Below are positions 33,164 through 41,881 of a stretch of DNA of 64,000 nucleotides, piece by piece. Origin of the DNA: Flavobacterium zhairuonense. GTDB taxonomy: Bacteria; Bacteroidota; Bacteroidia; Flavobacteriales; Flavobacteriaceae. The stretch spans positions 434,001 to 498,000 of the forward strand of contig NZ_SJSY01000076.1 in the NCBI RefSeq assembly GCF_004352915.1, in the 5' to 3' direction. The position numbers and the translations under genes were made by a program. Below the pieces are notes generated by a model that saw only the letters and a program-made list of their open reading frames with translations, did no database searches and had not been told where the DNA came from. The number at the start of each line of letters is the position of its first letter. Position 1 is the stretch's first letter.

Positions 33164-33754
33164 ATGAGTAAAGCAGAAAAAACCAAGCAATTTATTATCG
33201 AAAAGACGGCTCCTATCTTTAATATGAAAGGCTATAGCGGTACTTCAATAAGTGATATCACAGATATAACCGGACTCACAAAAGGAAGTATTTACGGCAA
33301 TTTTGAGAGCAAAGACGAAGTAGCAATTGCAGTTTTCAAATACAATGTCAAAAAACTGCACGATGCTTTTTCAAGAGAAATTGACAAACAAACTACTTTC
33401 AAAGGCAAATTATTAGTGTATCCAAAGCTTTATTCTGAATATTCTGATTTACAAGTAACAAAAGGCGGTTGTCCAATTTTAAACACCGCAACGGAATCAG
33501 ATGATACACATCCTGTTTTGAAGAAATATGCCGAGAGAACGCTTAACTATTGGAAAGAAAAAATAATGTATTTCATCGATCAGGGAATTTTGGCAGGAGA
33601 ATTTAAAGCACAATCTATTGATACCGAAAAAACTGCACTGACTATAATCGCTTTGATTGAAGGCGCCATAATGATCAGCAAACTGACTAACAGTTTAGAT
33701 AATTTGTCAACTATTATGACTTCAGTTTACAGAGTAATTGATGATTTAGAATAA
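33164..33754 (+). CDS. TetR-family transcriptional regulator (ATACC-GGTAT regulon)
   Basis: From the ATG at 33164 (MSKAEKTKQFIIEKTAPIFN) the protein has 196 residues. The N-terminal TetR HTH is at about 10-55, with GYSGTSISDITDITGLTKGSIYGNFESKDE; the C-terminal region carries the GGCPILNTATESDDTHP motif of the TetR_C_ group. Codons between the open-frame start at 33128 and the ATG lie over the operator, so the ATG is preferred. Three matching operators indicate that it represses itself, the thioesterase and the efflux pump. Confidence 0.88.
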   Translation: MSKAEKTKQFIIEKTAPIFNMKGYSGTSISDITDITGLTKGSIYGNFESKDEVAIAVFKYNVKKLHDAFSREIDKQTTFKGKLLVYPKLYSEYSDLQVTKGGCPILNTATESDDTHPVLKKYAERTLNYWKEKIMYFIDQGILAGEFKAQSIDTEKTALTIIALIEGAIMISKLTNSLDNLSTIMTSVYRVIDDLE

Positions 33755-33791
33755 AGCAATTTCAAAAGTTGCTTTTTTTAGCAAATAAAAT

Positions 33792-33805
33792 ATACCAATC
33801 AGTAT
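33792..33805 (+). promoter_or_regulatory. TetR operator copy 2 (ATACCAATCAGTAT)
   Basis: It differs from the perfect palindrome at one base in the right half. It lies 135 bp before the thioesterase ATG. Confidence 0.6.
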
Positions 33806-33871
33806 TATTTAATTATGAATTATGAATTATAAATTATGCGCTTGTCAGGCTGAGCAAAGCCGAAGCCAACC

Positions 33872-33938
33872 TGAAACAACAAACAACAAACAACAAACAA
33901 CAAACAATAAACAATAAACAATAAACAACAAACAACAA
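33872..33938. repeat. Low-complexity AACAAAC heptamer repeat
   Basis: A run of 7-bp CAAACAA-type units with two or three single-base variants (CAATAAA) ends directly at the thioesterase ATG. Such a tract could alter leader length by slippage. Confidence 0.8.
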
Positions 33939-33939
33939 A

Positions 33940-34383
33940 ATGAAAACAAGATTACAAGTACTTCAAGATCATTTAGACAGAGAATTTACAGCTTCGCCCT
34001 CACCTTTCATGCTTTGGATGCAACCAATTGTTTTGGTTGCCGAGCCTGGTACTGTCACTTTTAAATATGTTGTAAGAGAAGAAATGTCAAATCCGATTAA
34101 ATCTTTGCATGGAGGCGTTACTGCTGCAATTGCAGACGATTGTATTGGTGCAACTTTATTTTCTTTAGATGAAGAACATTTTTACACGACCATCAACCTC
34201 AACATTGATTATTTTGCTCCGGCGCATGTTGGCGATACGATTTTAGCAAAAACTGCCATCATTAAAAAAGGAAAACAATTTGTAAATGCACAATGCGAAA
34301 TCTGGAACGAAGCTGAAACCCGACTAATTGCTAGAGCTTATTCTAATCTATTCAAAACCAATGTAGTCAAAAAAGTGCTTTAA
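33940..34383 (+). CDS. PaaI-family hotdog-fold thioesterase
   Basis: 147 residues of hotdog fold. The family segment KSLHGGVTAAIADDCIGATLFSL carries the HGG motif and acidic helix, followed by TINLNIDYFAPAHVGDTILAKT. It hydrolyses acyl-CoA thioesters, in the cytoplasm; substrate unknown. It belongs to the TetR regulon by its operator, and a pump gene follows. Confidence 0.88.
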   Translation: MKTRLQVLQDHLDREFTASPSPFMLWMQPIVLVAEPGTVTFKYVVREEMSNPIKSLHGGVTAAIADDCIGATLFSLDEEHFYTTINLNIDYFAPAHVGDTILAKTAIIKKGKQFVNAQCEIWNEAETRLIARAYSNLFKTNVVKKVL

Positions 34384-34413
34384 TTTTTCAAAGCCTTTTT
34401 TTTAACCAAAAAT

Positions 34414-34427
34414 ATACCAATTGGTAT
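34414..34427 (+). promoter_or_regulatory. TetR operator copy 3 (ATACCAATTGGTAT)
   Basis: A perfect 14-bp palindrome ending 11 bp before the ATG of the MFS gene. Confidence 0.75.
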
Positions 34428-34438
34428 AAAACATAACT

Positions 34439-35989
34439 ATGACACCATTACAACGAAAACTTCTGATTTTAACCGTAATCCTAGCTGCGATTATGGAACT
34501 TATTGATATTTCAATTGTCAACGTGGCACTTTCGCACATGAGTGGAAATCTTGGAGCAACTCTAGAAGATACTTCATGGGTCATAACCGCTTATGCCATT
34601 GCCAATGTAATTATAATCCCGATTACGAGTTTTTTGAGCGCCAATCTCGGACGTCGAAATTATTATATTGGTTCGGTAATACTATTTACTTTCTGTTCTT
34701 TTATGTGCGGGCATTCCTCAAATATCTGGATGCTCGTCTTTTTCAGATTCTTTCAGGGAATTGGCGGAGGCGCATTATTGTCCATATCGCAGGTTGTTGT
34801 ATTTGAACTTTTTCCAAAAGATAAACAATCCACTGCGGGCGCTTTGTTTGGAGCAGGAATTTTCATCGGACCTACAATCGGACCAACGCTAGGCGGTTAT
34901 ATTACTGAAAATTATGATTGGCCTTGGATTTTCCTGATCAATATTCCAATCGGAATTCTAGTTACAATTTCATGCATTTTCTTGTTGAAAGAACCGCCCG
35001 TAAAACCAGAAATCGCGAAAGTCGACTGGATCGGAATTGCTTTATTGGCAATTGGAGTCGGTGCGCTTCAAACTGTTTTAGAAAGAGGCGAAGTCGAAGA
35101 TTGGTTCGAAACTCGTTACATTGTGGTTCTTGCTGTTATAGCTTCAATTGCCCTGCTGACTTTCATTTATTGGGAATTAACGATTGATAAACCTGTAGTT
35201 AATCTTCGGGTTCTTAAAAGCAAATCTTTGAGCATTGCCGCAATTCTGACTTTCGTAACCGGATTCGGAATGTTTATTTCTATTTACATTAGTCCAGTTG
35301 TGGCGCAACGACTTTTGAGTTTTTCACCTTATCAAACTGGTTTGCTTTTATTGCCAGGCGCTTTATTTGCTTTAGTCGCCTTAAAACTATGCGGGACATT
35401 ACTTCAAAAAGGTGTTTCTCCGGTTCTTATTATTGCTGCGGGATTTTTACTGTTTATTTATTTCAATTGGAGAATGTCGGAAATCACTTTAGAAACCAGT
35501 GCTTTTGAAGTATCAACTGCTCTGATTTTCCGTGCCCTAGGAATGGCTTTATTGACTGTTCCATTAACGATGTTGGCTGTTTCTTCCCTCGATGATAAAG
35601 ATGTTGGGCAAGGCGCTGCGCTGAATAATATGATGCGTCAATTAGGAGGATCTTTTGGCGTTTCTATTATCAATACCTATATCGCGCATCGTTTTGCTGA
35701 ACATAGAAACGTTTTGGTTTCGAATGTAAGTTTAGATAATCTAAAAGCAATGAATCGTCTTAACGGCTATATTGCTTACTTTCAGCATCATGGTTTTGCT
35801 TATAACGAAGCAAGATCAAAAGCACTTAAATTAATGGAAAACATCATAATGAGACAATCTTCTTTATTGAGTTATAGAGATGCATTTCTTTTTGTCGGCT
35901 TATTTTTTGTCATCACGCTACCCCTGTTATTACTGGTAATGAACAAATCTAAAAAGGCAAAAACAAATATAATTTTGTCCGATCATTAA
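34439..35989 (+). CDS. MFS efflux transporter, DHA2 (EmrB-like) family
   Basis: 516 residues with about 14 membrane segments, the DHA2 pattern. Motifs: DISIVNVALSHMSGNLGAT in TM1, LGRRNYYIGSV (motif A) after TM2, and GAGIFIGPTIGPTLGGYI (motif C of antiporters). It should expel drugs or organic anions by proton antiport. No membrane-fusion partner gene is adjacent, unlike emrAB. The TetR operator right before the ATG shows control by the regulator at 33164. Confidence 0.9.
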   Translation: MTPLQRKLLILTVILAAIMELIDISIVNVALSHMSGNLGATLEDTSWVITAYAIANVIIIPITSFLSANLGRRNYYIGSVILFTFCSFMCGHSSNIWMLVFFRFFQGIGGGALLSISQVVVFELFPKDKQSTAGALFGAGIFIGPTIGPTLGGYITENYDWPWIFLINIPIGILVTISCIFLLKEPPVKPEIAKVDWIGIALLAIGVGALQTVLERGEVEDWFETRYIVVLAVIASIALLTFIYWELTIDKPVVNLRVLKSKSLSIAAILTFVTGFGMFISIYISPVVAQRLLSFSPYQTGLLLLPGALFALVALKLCGTLLQKGVSPVLIIAAGFLLFIYFNWRMSEITLETSAFEVSTALIFRALGMALLTVPLTMLAVSSLDDKDVGQGAALNNMMRQLGGSFGVSIINTYIAHRFAEHRNVLVSNVSLDNLKAMNRLNGYIAYFQHHGFAYNEARSKALKLMENIIMRQSSLLSYRDAFLFVGLFFVITLPLLLLVMNKSKKAKTNIILSDH

Positions 35990-36014
35990 AAAAAACATCA
36001 AAAAATTTGTTTTT

Positions 36015-36037
36015 ATGACCAATCGGTCATATATTTG
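36015..36037 (+). promoter_or_regulatory. Second TetR operator and -7 box (ATGACC-n4-GGTCAT)
   Basis: ATGACCAATCGGTCAT (36015-36030) overlaps TATATTTG (36030-36037), 20 bp before the TetR ATG at 36058. A second copy is at 36662-36679. Confidence 0.75.
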
Positions 36038-36057
36038 TACCGTAAAATTTAGCTATC

Positions 36058-36645
36058 ATGGCAAAGGGAGAAGAAACCAGACAATTTATCATAGAAAAAG
36101 CCGCGCCAATCTTTAACACAAAAGGGATTGCAGCAACATCTATGAGCGATATTATGGAGGCAACCAAATTGTCAAAAGGAAGCATGTACGTTCATTTTGA
36201 AAACAAAGAAGTTCTTGCCTGTGCCGCTGTTGATCACAATATGAAAAAATTAGGCGATAAACTGGTTTCTGAAATCAGCAAAAGCAAAACAGCAAAAGAG
36301 GAATTATTTACTTATATCGATTTTTTTAGTAATGCCGTAAATCCGCCTTTAACTGGAGGTTGCCCATTATTAAACTTTGGAACCGAAGCTGACGACACCA
36401 ACCCTATTGTAAAAGAGAAAATCAATAAAGGTTGTAATGCCAATCAGCAATTATTAGCCAGCAGCGTCAACAAAGGAATTGCCAACGGAGAATTCAAACC
36501 AAACTGGAATGCCGAAGAATTTGCTGTCATCATGTTCGCCATGATGGAAGGTGGCCATTTAATTTCAAGAATGTCAGGCAACAACGACAAAATGAAAATT
36601 ATCGCTAAAACCCTCAAAAATATAATAGAGGAAAACAGCCTCTAA
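36058..36645 (+). CDS. TetR-family transcriptional regulator (GACC-GGTC regulon)
   Basis: 195 residues: TetR HTH with GIAATSMSDIMEATKLSKGSMYVHFENKE and C-terminal GGCPLLNFGTEADDTNP, similar to the regulator at 33164 along most of its length. The two are paralogues with different operators. It is flanked by two operators, one over its own promoter and one before the SDR gene, so it probably represses both. Confidence 0.88.
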   Translation: MAKGEETRQFIIEKAAPIFNTKGIAATSMSDIMEATKLSKGSMYVHFENKEVLACAAVDHNMKKLGDKLVSEISKSKTAKEELFTYIDFFSNAVNPPLTGGCPLLNFGTEADDTNPIVKEKINKGCNANQQLLASSVNKGIANGEFKPNWNAEEFAVIMFAMMEGGHLISRMSGNNDKMKIIAKTLKNIIEENSL

Positions 36646-36661
36646 TTTTTTTTATCAAAAA

Positions 36662-36679
36662 AATGACCGATTGGTCATT
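36662..36679 (+). promoter_or_regulatory. Second TetR operator before the SDR gene
   Basis: AATGACCGATTGGTCATT is a palindrome with 7-bp arms and a GATT centre, 92 bp before the SDR ATG. An AATAAC simple repeat follows (36687-36712). Confidence 0.7.
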
Positions 36680-36770
36680 TTGCAAAAATTCAATAACAAT
36701 AACAATAACAAAAATCAATTTCAATAAAAACAAATATCAATTTACATTTCACAATTAACAACTAGAAAAC

Positions 36771-37583
36771 ATGTCAAAAACAATTTTAATTTCAGGAGCG
36801 TCAAAAGGATTCGGAAAAGCCTGGACAGAAGCATTTTTAGCAAAAGGATACAAGGTAGCTGCAACAGCCAGAAATATTGATACCCTAGCCGATTTAAAAG
36901 CACAATACGGAGACGCCATTTTGCCTCTTAAACTAGATGTAAACAACCGCTCAGAGTCGTTTGCGGTAGTAGAAAAAGTGCATCAACATTTTGGGACTAT
37001 AGACATCCTGATCAACAATGCCGGTTATGCTTTAAATGGAGCTGTGGAAGAAGCTACGGAAAGCGAAGCAAGAGCACAATTTGAAACTAATTTCTTTGGT
37101 ACACTTTGGTTAACACAAGCGGTATTGCCAATTATGAGAAAACAACAAAGCGGCCATATTATACAGGTTTCTTCTATTTTAGGAATCGCTACTTTGCCAA
37201 TAATTGGTTTGTATAATGCTTCTAAATTTGCTGTTGAAGGTCTTACTGAAACATTGGCTTCAGAAGTAAAACAATTCGGAATCAACGTTACTTTGGTTGA
37301 ACCAAACGGTTATGTAACAGATATCTGGGGCAACGGAATCATCAGCGAAAGCATCCCTGCTTATGACGGAATCAAAAAAGCCATTGCAGATGGACATGAT
37401 CCTGATACTTTCGGAAAAACAAGCGCTACAGTTCCGGCAATCATTAAATTAGTAGAAGCTGAAAATCCTCCTTTACGCTTATTTTTAGGAAAAGTAGCTT
37501 TACCATTTGCTAAACAAACCTACGAACAAAAACTAAAAACCTGGGAAGAATGGGCAGATGTTTCTGTCGCAGCTCACGGTTAA
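36771..37583 (+). CDS. SDR-family oxidoreductase (retinol-dehydrogenase-like classical SDR)
   Basis: 270 residues with ISGASKGFGKAW (cofactor motif), NNAG, catalytic Ser in IIQVSSILG and YNASK. The tail DGHDPDTFGKTSATVP...WEEWADVS is typical of SDRs that reduce ketones with NADP(H). It is the presumed target of the TetR protein upstream. Substrate unknown. Confidence 0.9.
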   Translation: MSKTILISGASKGFGKAWTEAFLAKGYKVAATARNIDTLADLKAQYGDAILPLKLDVNNRSESFAVVEKVHQHFGTIDILINNAGYALNGAVEEATESEARAQFETNFFGTLWLTQAVLPIMRKQQSGHIIQVSSILGIATLPIIGLYNASKFAVEGLTETLASEVKQFGINVTLVEPNGYVTDIWGNGIISESIPAYDGIKKAIADGHDPDTFGKTSATVPAIIKLVEAENPPLRLFLGKVALPFAKQTYEQKLKTWEEWADVSVAAHG

Positions 37584-37604
37584 TTTGATTTCTGATTTTA
37601 ATTG

Positions 37605-37648
37605 AAAAAGCGAGACCAATTCTATATAGAAAGTCTCGCTTTTTTTTG
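37605..37648 (+). terminator. Terminator of the SDR gene
   Basis: AAAAAGCGAGAC and GTCTCGCTTTTT form a long stem and are followed by further T. Confidence 0.82.
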
Positions 37649-37683
37649 TTCAATTGCATCAACCTTATTTCAAATCCATTTGC

Positions 37684-38328
37684 TCAAGAATTGATTTCTT
37701 TTCCTTCAAGACCTGAAACATTATCTCTATTTTTTTCGGGATCAAATAACATTGCAGTACACAAACAATTTTTTCTTTCTTTGCTTAATAAAATCGGACA
37801 ATTGATACAGCTTTTGCAGTTTTCCCAAAAATGCTCGTCTTTTGTTAGTTCAGTATACGTCACCGGTTCAAAACCAAGTTCATGATTCATTTTCATAACT
37901 GCGAGGCCTGTAGTCAAGCTAAATATCATTGCATTGGGGTACTTTGTACGACTGAGTTCAAAAATCTTTTTTTTGATTTTTTTTGCCAACCCTGTATTTC
38001 TGAACTCAGGAGCGACAATTAATCCAGAATTTGAAACATAACGGCCGTTTTCCCATGAAGATATAAAAGCAAAACCTGCCCATTTTCCAGCTTTTGTAAA
38101 TGCAATGACAGCTTCACCTTTTTTTATTTTTTCCGAAAGCAATTCAGGTGGTCGGCCAGAGATTCCAGTACCGCGAGCTTTTGCTGATAAAAGTGTTTCT
38201 TTGCAGATTTCATCTAAATAAAGAATATGTTCGGCTTTTGATTCTTCAATAAAAAAATCATTAGTTTCACCAACTTTTCCTGTTGAAGAAAAAACAGACG
38301 CGTTTATCCTCTGTTGCGTGGCTTCCAT
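37684..38328 (-). CDS. GNAT-family N-acetyltransferase
   Basis: 214 residues with the GNAT core: GEAVIAFTKAGKWAGFAFISSW, LIVAPEFRNTGLAKKIKKKIFE (acetyl-CoA loop R-N-x-G-x-A) and MIFSLTTGLAVMKMNHELGFEPVTY. The C-terminal region holds several Cys (SCINCPILLSKERKNCLC), giving a Cys-rich tail that the family normally lacks and which may bind metal. It follows a small membrane-protein gene after 6 bp. Confidence 0.82.
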   Translation of the reverse strand: MEATQQRINASVFSSTGKVGETNDFFIEESKAEHILYLDEICKETLLSAKARGTGISGRPPELLSEKIKKGEAVIAFTKAGKWAGFAFISSWENGRYVSNSGLIVAPEFRNTGLAKKIKKKIFELSRTKYPNAMIFSLTTGLAVMKMNHELGFEPVTYTELTKDEHFWENCKSCINCPILLSKERKNCLCTAMLFDPEKNRDNVSGLEGKEINS

Positions 38329-38334
38329 AATAAA

Positions 38335-38484
38335 CTAAACTATCTTAGTAATTAGCAAAACAGTAATAAAAAGAACTACGGTAAACACCATCAAGTTGAC
38401 TAATCGATCTTTATTTCGTCTAGATTTATTTGAAAAATATGCTTTTGTGATTTCTTTACTTCTATTTTTATTCGTTTTCATCAT
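38335..38484 (-). CDS. Small single-span membrane protein, 49 residues, unknown
   Basis: The ATG at 38484 (MMKTNKNRSKEITKAYFSNK; the second ATG at 38481 is equally possible) opens a 49-residue frame. It has a basic N-terminal half and one hydrophobic segment LMVFTVVLFITVLLITKIV at the end. It stops 6 bp before the GNAT start, so it is almost certainly co-transcribed. Nothing resembling it is known to me. The clear one-span topology and tight spacing support a real gene. Confidence 0.55.
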   Translation of the reverse strand: MMKTNKNRSKEITKAYFSNKSRRNKDRLVNLMVFTVVLFITVLLITKIV

Positions 38485-38687
38485 TTTATTTTTTAGAATT
38501 AAAAAGCGGTTTTTATAAAAACAATCCTGCTATTAACTCATAAAAAACAAAAGGCGTGCCACAGCAACTAAAAATATCGTAAACATTTAACTGTAAACCA
38601 CATACACAAAAACATCCAAAATAATTCTTTAGAAATTTATCAAAATGATACTATAGCATTTTCAAAATGGAAGGGATTAAACATAAA
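38485..38687. other. Gene-free A+T-rich stretch
   Basis: No ORF with support. The leader of the small membrane protein lies here but no clear -7 box was found. Confidence 0.4.
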
Positions 38688-38718
38688 AAAAGCTCTAAAT
38701 TTTTGATTTAGAGCTTTT
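38688..38718 (-). terminator. Terminator of the DoxX gene
   Basis: AAAGCTCTAAAT and ATTTAGAGCTTT form a 12-bp stem with A-rich and T-rich flanks on both sides, so it may act in both directions. Confidence 0.78.
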
Positions 38719-38742
38719 CTGTTGGTATATTTTAAAAAGGAA

Positions 38743-39129
38743 TTAATCCCAATGATTTGTTTTTGAAACTGCAAATTTTCCTGCACCCGTAAAAAACAAA
38801 GCGACAGATCCCAAAAGATAAAGCATTAATAATTCATTTGCGTAACCTCCATGATCACTAATTGAAAACATATCTTGTGAATGAGCCACTGCCAATGCTA
38901 CAATGCAATTTATAGCAAAAACAACTGATGCAATTCTGGTTCTCCATCCTAATAAAATCAGCAAAGGAGCCAAAACCTCACCAATATAAACGGCATAGGC
39001 AAATGTTCCCATATTTTCTACCAGAAAAGAAATGCCGTGAAGCAATTTTGCTACTCCATGAAAAAGCATTAAACCTCCAACGTTGATTCGCAATACTAAT
39101 AATCCAAGATCCGTGTTTTTTGAAATCAT
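38743..39129 (-). CDS. DoxX-family membrane protein
   Basis: 128 residues with four hydrophobic segments. Family marks are GLLVLRINVGGLMLFHGVAKLLHGISFL and YIGEVLAPLLILLGWRTRIASVVFAIN. Smaller and only distantly similar to the DoxX proteins at 6720 and 49857. It may be linked to oxidoreductases; function unknown. Confidence 0.87.
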   Translation of the reverse strand: MISKNTDLGLLVLRINVGGLMLFHGVAKLLHGISFLVENMGTFAYAVYIGEVLAPLLILLGWRTRIASVVFAINCIVALAVAHSQDMFSISDHGGYANELLMLYLLGSVALFFTGAGKFAVSKTNHWD

Positions 39130-39343
39130 AATAATTTTCTTTTGGTTTTAAAGTTTCGTTACAATTAAATTTTACAAGAAAACTAAAATACAACATTTTG
39201 TTATATCACAAACATTAATTATTAAAAGTAGTTTCTGCATAAAAACTAATTTCTAAATAAACTTGCGTGAAAAAAATTTTTTCAAATGATTATCAGAAAA
39301 GCCAAAATCTCCGATTCAGTACAAACTACCTCGCCTTTTTTAT

Positions 39344-40357
39344 TTAAAACTTAATCGCAATTTTCCCAATCGTTCTACCCGATTCCAAAAGTTGATGCGC
39401 TTTCTTTAAATTTTCGACTGTAAGTCCGTTTAAGATTTGGTTTAAAGTCGTTTTTAAAATTCCTTGATCAAGCAAATCGGCAACTTTGTTTAAAATATGA
39501 TGTTGTTCAATCATGTCTTCTGTCTGAAACATCGAGCGTGTGTACATTAATTCCCAAGAAAAAGAAACGCTTTTGCTTTTCAAACTATTTAATGCAATAG
39601 GGTTGCTGCTTCCTGTAATTGAAGCAATATGACCTTGAGGTTTAATCAGTTCAGTCATAATGTCCCAATAAGCATTAGTATCTACAAAATCCAAAATAAA
39701 GTCAACATGTTCAAAACCAGCTTCTCGAACTGTCGAAATCAGGTTTTTATGATCCACAACATAATCAGCACCTTGCTTTTTGCACCAATCTATTGTTTCA
39801 GGACGCGACGCTGTTGCAATAACCGTTAATCCGGCTATTTTCTTGGCCAATTGAATGGCAATTGAACCAACTCCACCAGCTCCGCCAATAATTAAAATTG
39901 ATTTTCCTTTGTCTTTTTCGGCACTAATTCTGATTCTGTCAAACAAAATTTCCCAAGCAGTCAATGTAGTCAATGGAATTACAGCCGCTTCTTCAATACT
40001 TAATGATTTTGGTTTTCTGCCTACAATTCTTTCATCTATAAGCTGAAATTCGGCGTTACTTCCTTGTTTTGTAATATCTCCAGCGTAATAAACTGGATCT
40101 CCAACCTCAAATAAAGTTACTTTTTCTCCAACAGCCTGCACAATTCCAACGGCATCCCAGCCAATGATTTTTGGCGTTTCAAGAACCGTATCTTTTGCAC
40201 TGTTTTGGCGAATTTTAAAATCGACCGGATTCACTGAAATCGCATCAATTTTTACTAATAAATCATGTGCGCCTGGCACTGGTTTTACTGTTTCAAATTC
40301 TATAAAACTTTCCTTTTCTTCTATGGGTAGTGATGTTTTAAATCCTATTGCTTTCAT
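39344..40357 (-). CDS. Zinc-independent alcohol dehydrogenase/quinone oxidoreductase-like (MDR family)
   Basis: 337 residues of the medium-chain dehydrogenase/reductase family. It has an N-terminal GroES-like domain (AISVNPVDFKIRQNS) and an NADPH-binding domain with IIGGAGGVGSIAIQLAKKI. It lacks the zinc-ligand Cys cluster, which fits the quinone oxidoreductase/zeta-crystallin branch. The minus-strand promoter has TATCTTTG at about 40400. Substrate unknown. Confidence 0.87.
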   Translation of the reverse strand: MKAIGFKTSLPIEEKESFIEFETVKPVPGAHDLLVKIDAISVNPVDFKIRQNSAKDTVLETPKIIGWDAVGIVQAVGEKVTLFEVGDPVYYAGDITKQGSNAEFQLIDERIVGRKPKSLSIEEAAVIPLTTLTAWEILFDRIRISAEKDKGKSILIIGGAGGVGSIAIQLAKKIAGLTVIATASRPETIDWCKKQGADYVVDHKNLISTVREAGFEHVDFILDFVDTNAYWDIMTELIKPQGHIASITGSSNPIALNSLKSKSVSFSWELMYTRSMFQTEDMIEQHHILNKVADLLDQGILKTTLNQILNGLTVENLKKAHQLLESGRTIGKIAIKF

Positions 40358-40726
40358 TTTTTAAATTTTTATATTAAAATATACTAACAAAGATAGTGGT
40401 GCTTTAAATTATTGAAGTTGTATATTTTTATCCAATATCGGTAGAAATTTAGCAATTGTTAATTGGTCTCTCGCAACTTACAGATCCAAATCCTCTTTAA
40501 ACACAAACAACTGAATTCCAGACACTTTGATTCAAACTGTTTTTTAAATTAAAAATATTTCGAACTTTTTCAAATAATTCAAAATCCAAGTTTCAACTTT
40601 TATCGTAGTTAAGAGTAAAAAAGCTAGGAATGCAGTAAACTCAAATGACAATATTTTTTTGGTCATTTTGAAATTTGCCACATTTCTGACTATCGGTTGT
40701 TTTATTAAATTTTAAGAAGTTACAAT
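40358..40726. other. Intergenic region, little structure
   Basis: The promoter of the MDR gene is at the left end (-7 box TATCTTTG). The remaining A+T-rich stretch shows no further clear features. Confidence 0.4.
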
Positions 40727-40969
40727 TTGGACAAATTAGAGATTGAAAGATTAAAAAAATCTTTGCATTATTTAAAGAGTAAACAAAGGGAATTGAAAAG
40801 GCATGATGAGAATGAAATCCGAAGTTTTGAATCGATTATTAAATATCAAAAAAACTTTATGGTGGAACAATATAAATTGTTGCATTACGAACCATTAATC
40901 AAACAAGAAATCAAAAACACCGAAATTTTCATCGGCAACGTACAGAAAATTATAGACCGATACTCCTAA
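40727..40969 (+). CDS. 80-residue coiled-coil protein, unknown (TTG start)
   Basis: The only upstream start in the frame is TTG at 40727, after an in-frame stop at 40706. The protein (DKLEIERLKKSLHYLKSKQRELKR...) is charged and almost entirely helical with heptad-like spacing, Lys/Glu-rich and without a signal. Function unknown. Isolated between an MDR gene and a repeat region. It could be a chance ORF, but its length and composition favour a gene. Confidence 0.5.
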   Translation: MDKLEIERLKKSLHYLKSKQRELKRHDENEIRSFESIIKYQKNFMVEQYKLLHYEPLIKQEIKNTEIFIGNVQKIIDRYS

Positions 40970-41061
40970 CCTCTTTACTAGAATTTAATTCGGTTTATTG
41001 TTTATCAGCGCTTCTAGTTTTTTTTTCGATTCTTTATAGACAAAGAAAAATAATACAGTTT

Positions 41062-41153
41062 GTCATCTCTCCTCCGTCGAGATGACAAGATTGCGGATTT
41101 TTTTTGCGGTTAAGTGCGTCATTTCGATCCCGAGGCTTCGGAATCGAAATGAC
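41062..41153. repeat. Composite dispersed repeat, CGTTCCTCG-type
   Basis: GTCATCTCTCCTCCGTCGAGATGAC is one short palindrome and GTCATTTCGATCCCGAGG with CTTCGGAATCGAAATGAC a second one; the typical centre is missing. One end of the ACACATAGA family follows at about 41165-41190. Confidence 0.6.
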
Positions 41154-41224
41154 AAGATTGTGGAAAACTATGTTTCTATGTGTTTAAATAAAAGCCTTAA
41201 ATTTGTTTAATCAAACTTCTCAGA

Positions 41225-41797
41225 ATGAATATCCGAAAAGCCCAAATATCAGATTCAGCACAAATTGCTCCAATATTATTGCTGGCAATGGAAGATATCA
41301 TTTATAAGTTTCTTAAAAAAGAAGATTACGCTTCCGCGAAAGATTTCCTGCTGCATTTCATTGGGAAAGAAAACAACCAATACTCCTATCAAAATTGTTT
41401 TGTGGCCGAAGCTGATAATGAAATAATTGGTGCCGTGAATATTTATAATGGCGCAGATTTAGAAATTTTGCGAAATCCAATTATAGAATACGTAAGAAGC
41501 AATTTCAATCCCGACTTTGATCCTGAATGCGAAACAAAGGCTGGCGAATTTTATATTGATTCATTAGGCGTAAATCCAAAATATCAAGGAAAAGGAATTG
41601 GTTCAAAAATCCTTCGATTTCTGATTGAAGAATACGTCACTCAAAAACATCACACTTTAGGATTATTAGTTGAAGAAGATAATCCGAATGCCAAAAAATT
41701 GTATTTAAACCTCGGATTTCAATCGGTTGGAGAAAAAACTTTGGTCGGAAAAAAGCTCGAACACCTTCAAATTAGCCCGAAAACATTGGTCTTTTAA
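41225..41797 (+). CDS. GNAT-family N-acetyltransferase
   Basis: 190 residues: an N-terminal MNIRKAQISDSAQIAPIL, then EFYIDSLGVNPKYQGKGIGSKILRFLIEEY with the acetyl-CoA R/Q-x-x-G-x-G loop (KYQGKGIGSK), and LYLNLGFQSVGEKTLVG. A typical GNAT of the RimI/YitI kind. Substrate unknown. Confidence 0.87.
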   Translation: MNIRKAQISDSAQIAPILLLAMEDIIYKFLKKEDYASAKDFLLHFIGKENNQYSYQNCFVAEADNEIIGAVNIYNGADLEILRNPIIEYVRSNFNPDFDPECETKAGEFYIDSLGVNPKYQGKGIGSKILRFLIEEYVTQKHHTLGLLVEEDNPNAKKLYLNLGFQSVGEKTLVGKKLEHLQISPKTLVF

Positions 41798-41881
41798 TTT
41801 TTTTTACTTTTTTTTTCAAAATTTTGTCCAATTCTGAAAGTTCAGTTGTCATTAGGGTATAACATTTAAAAATTATACATC

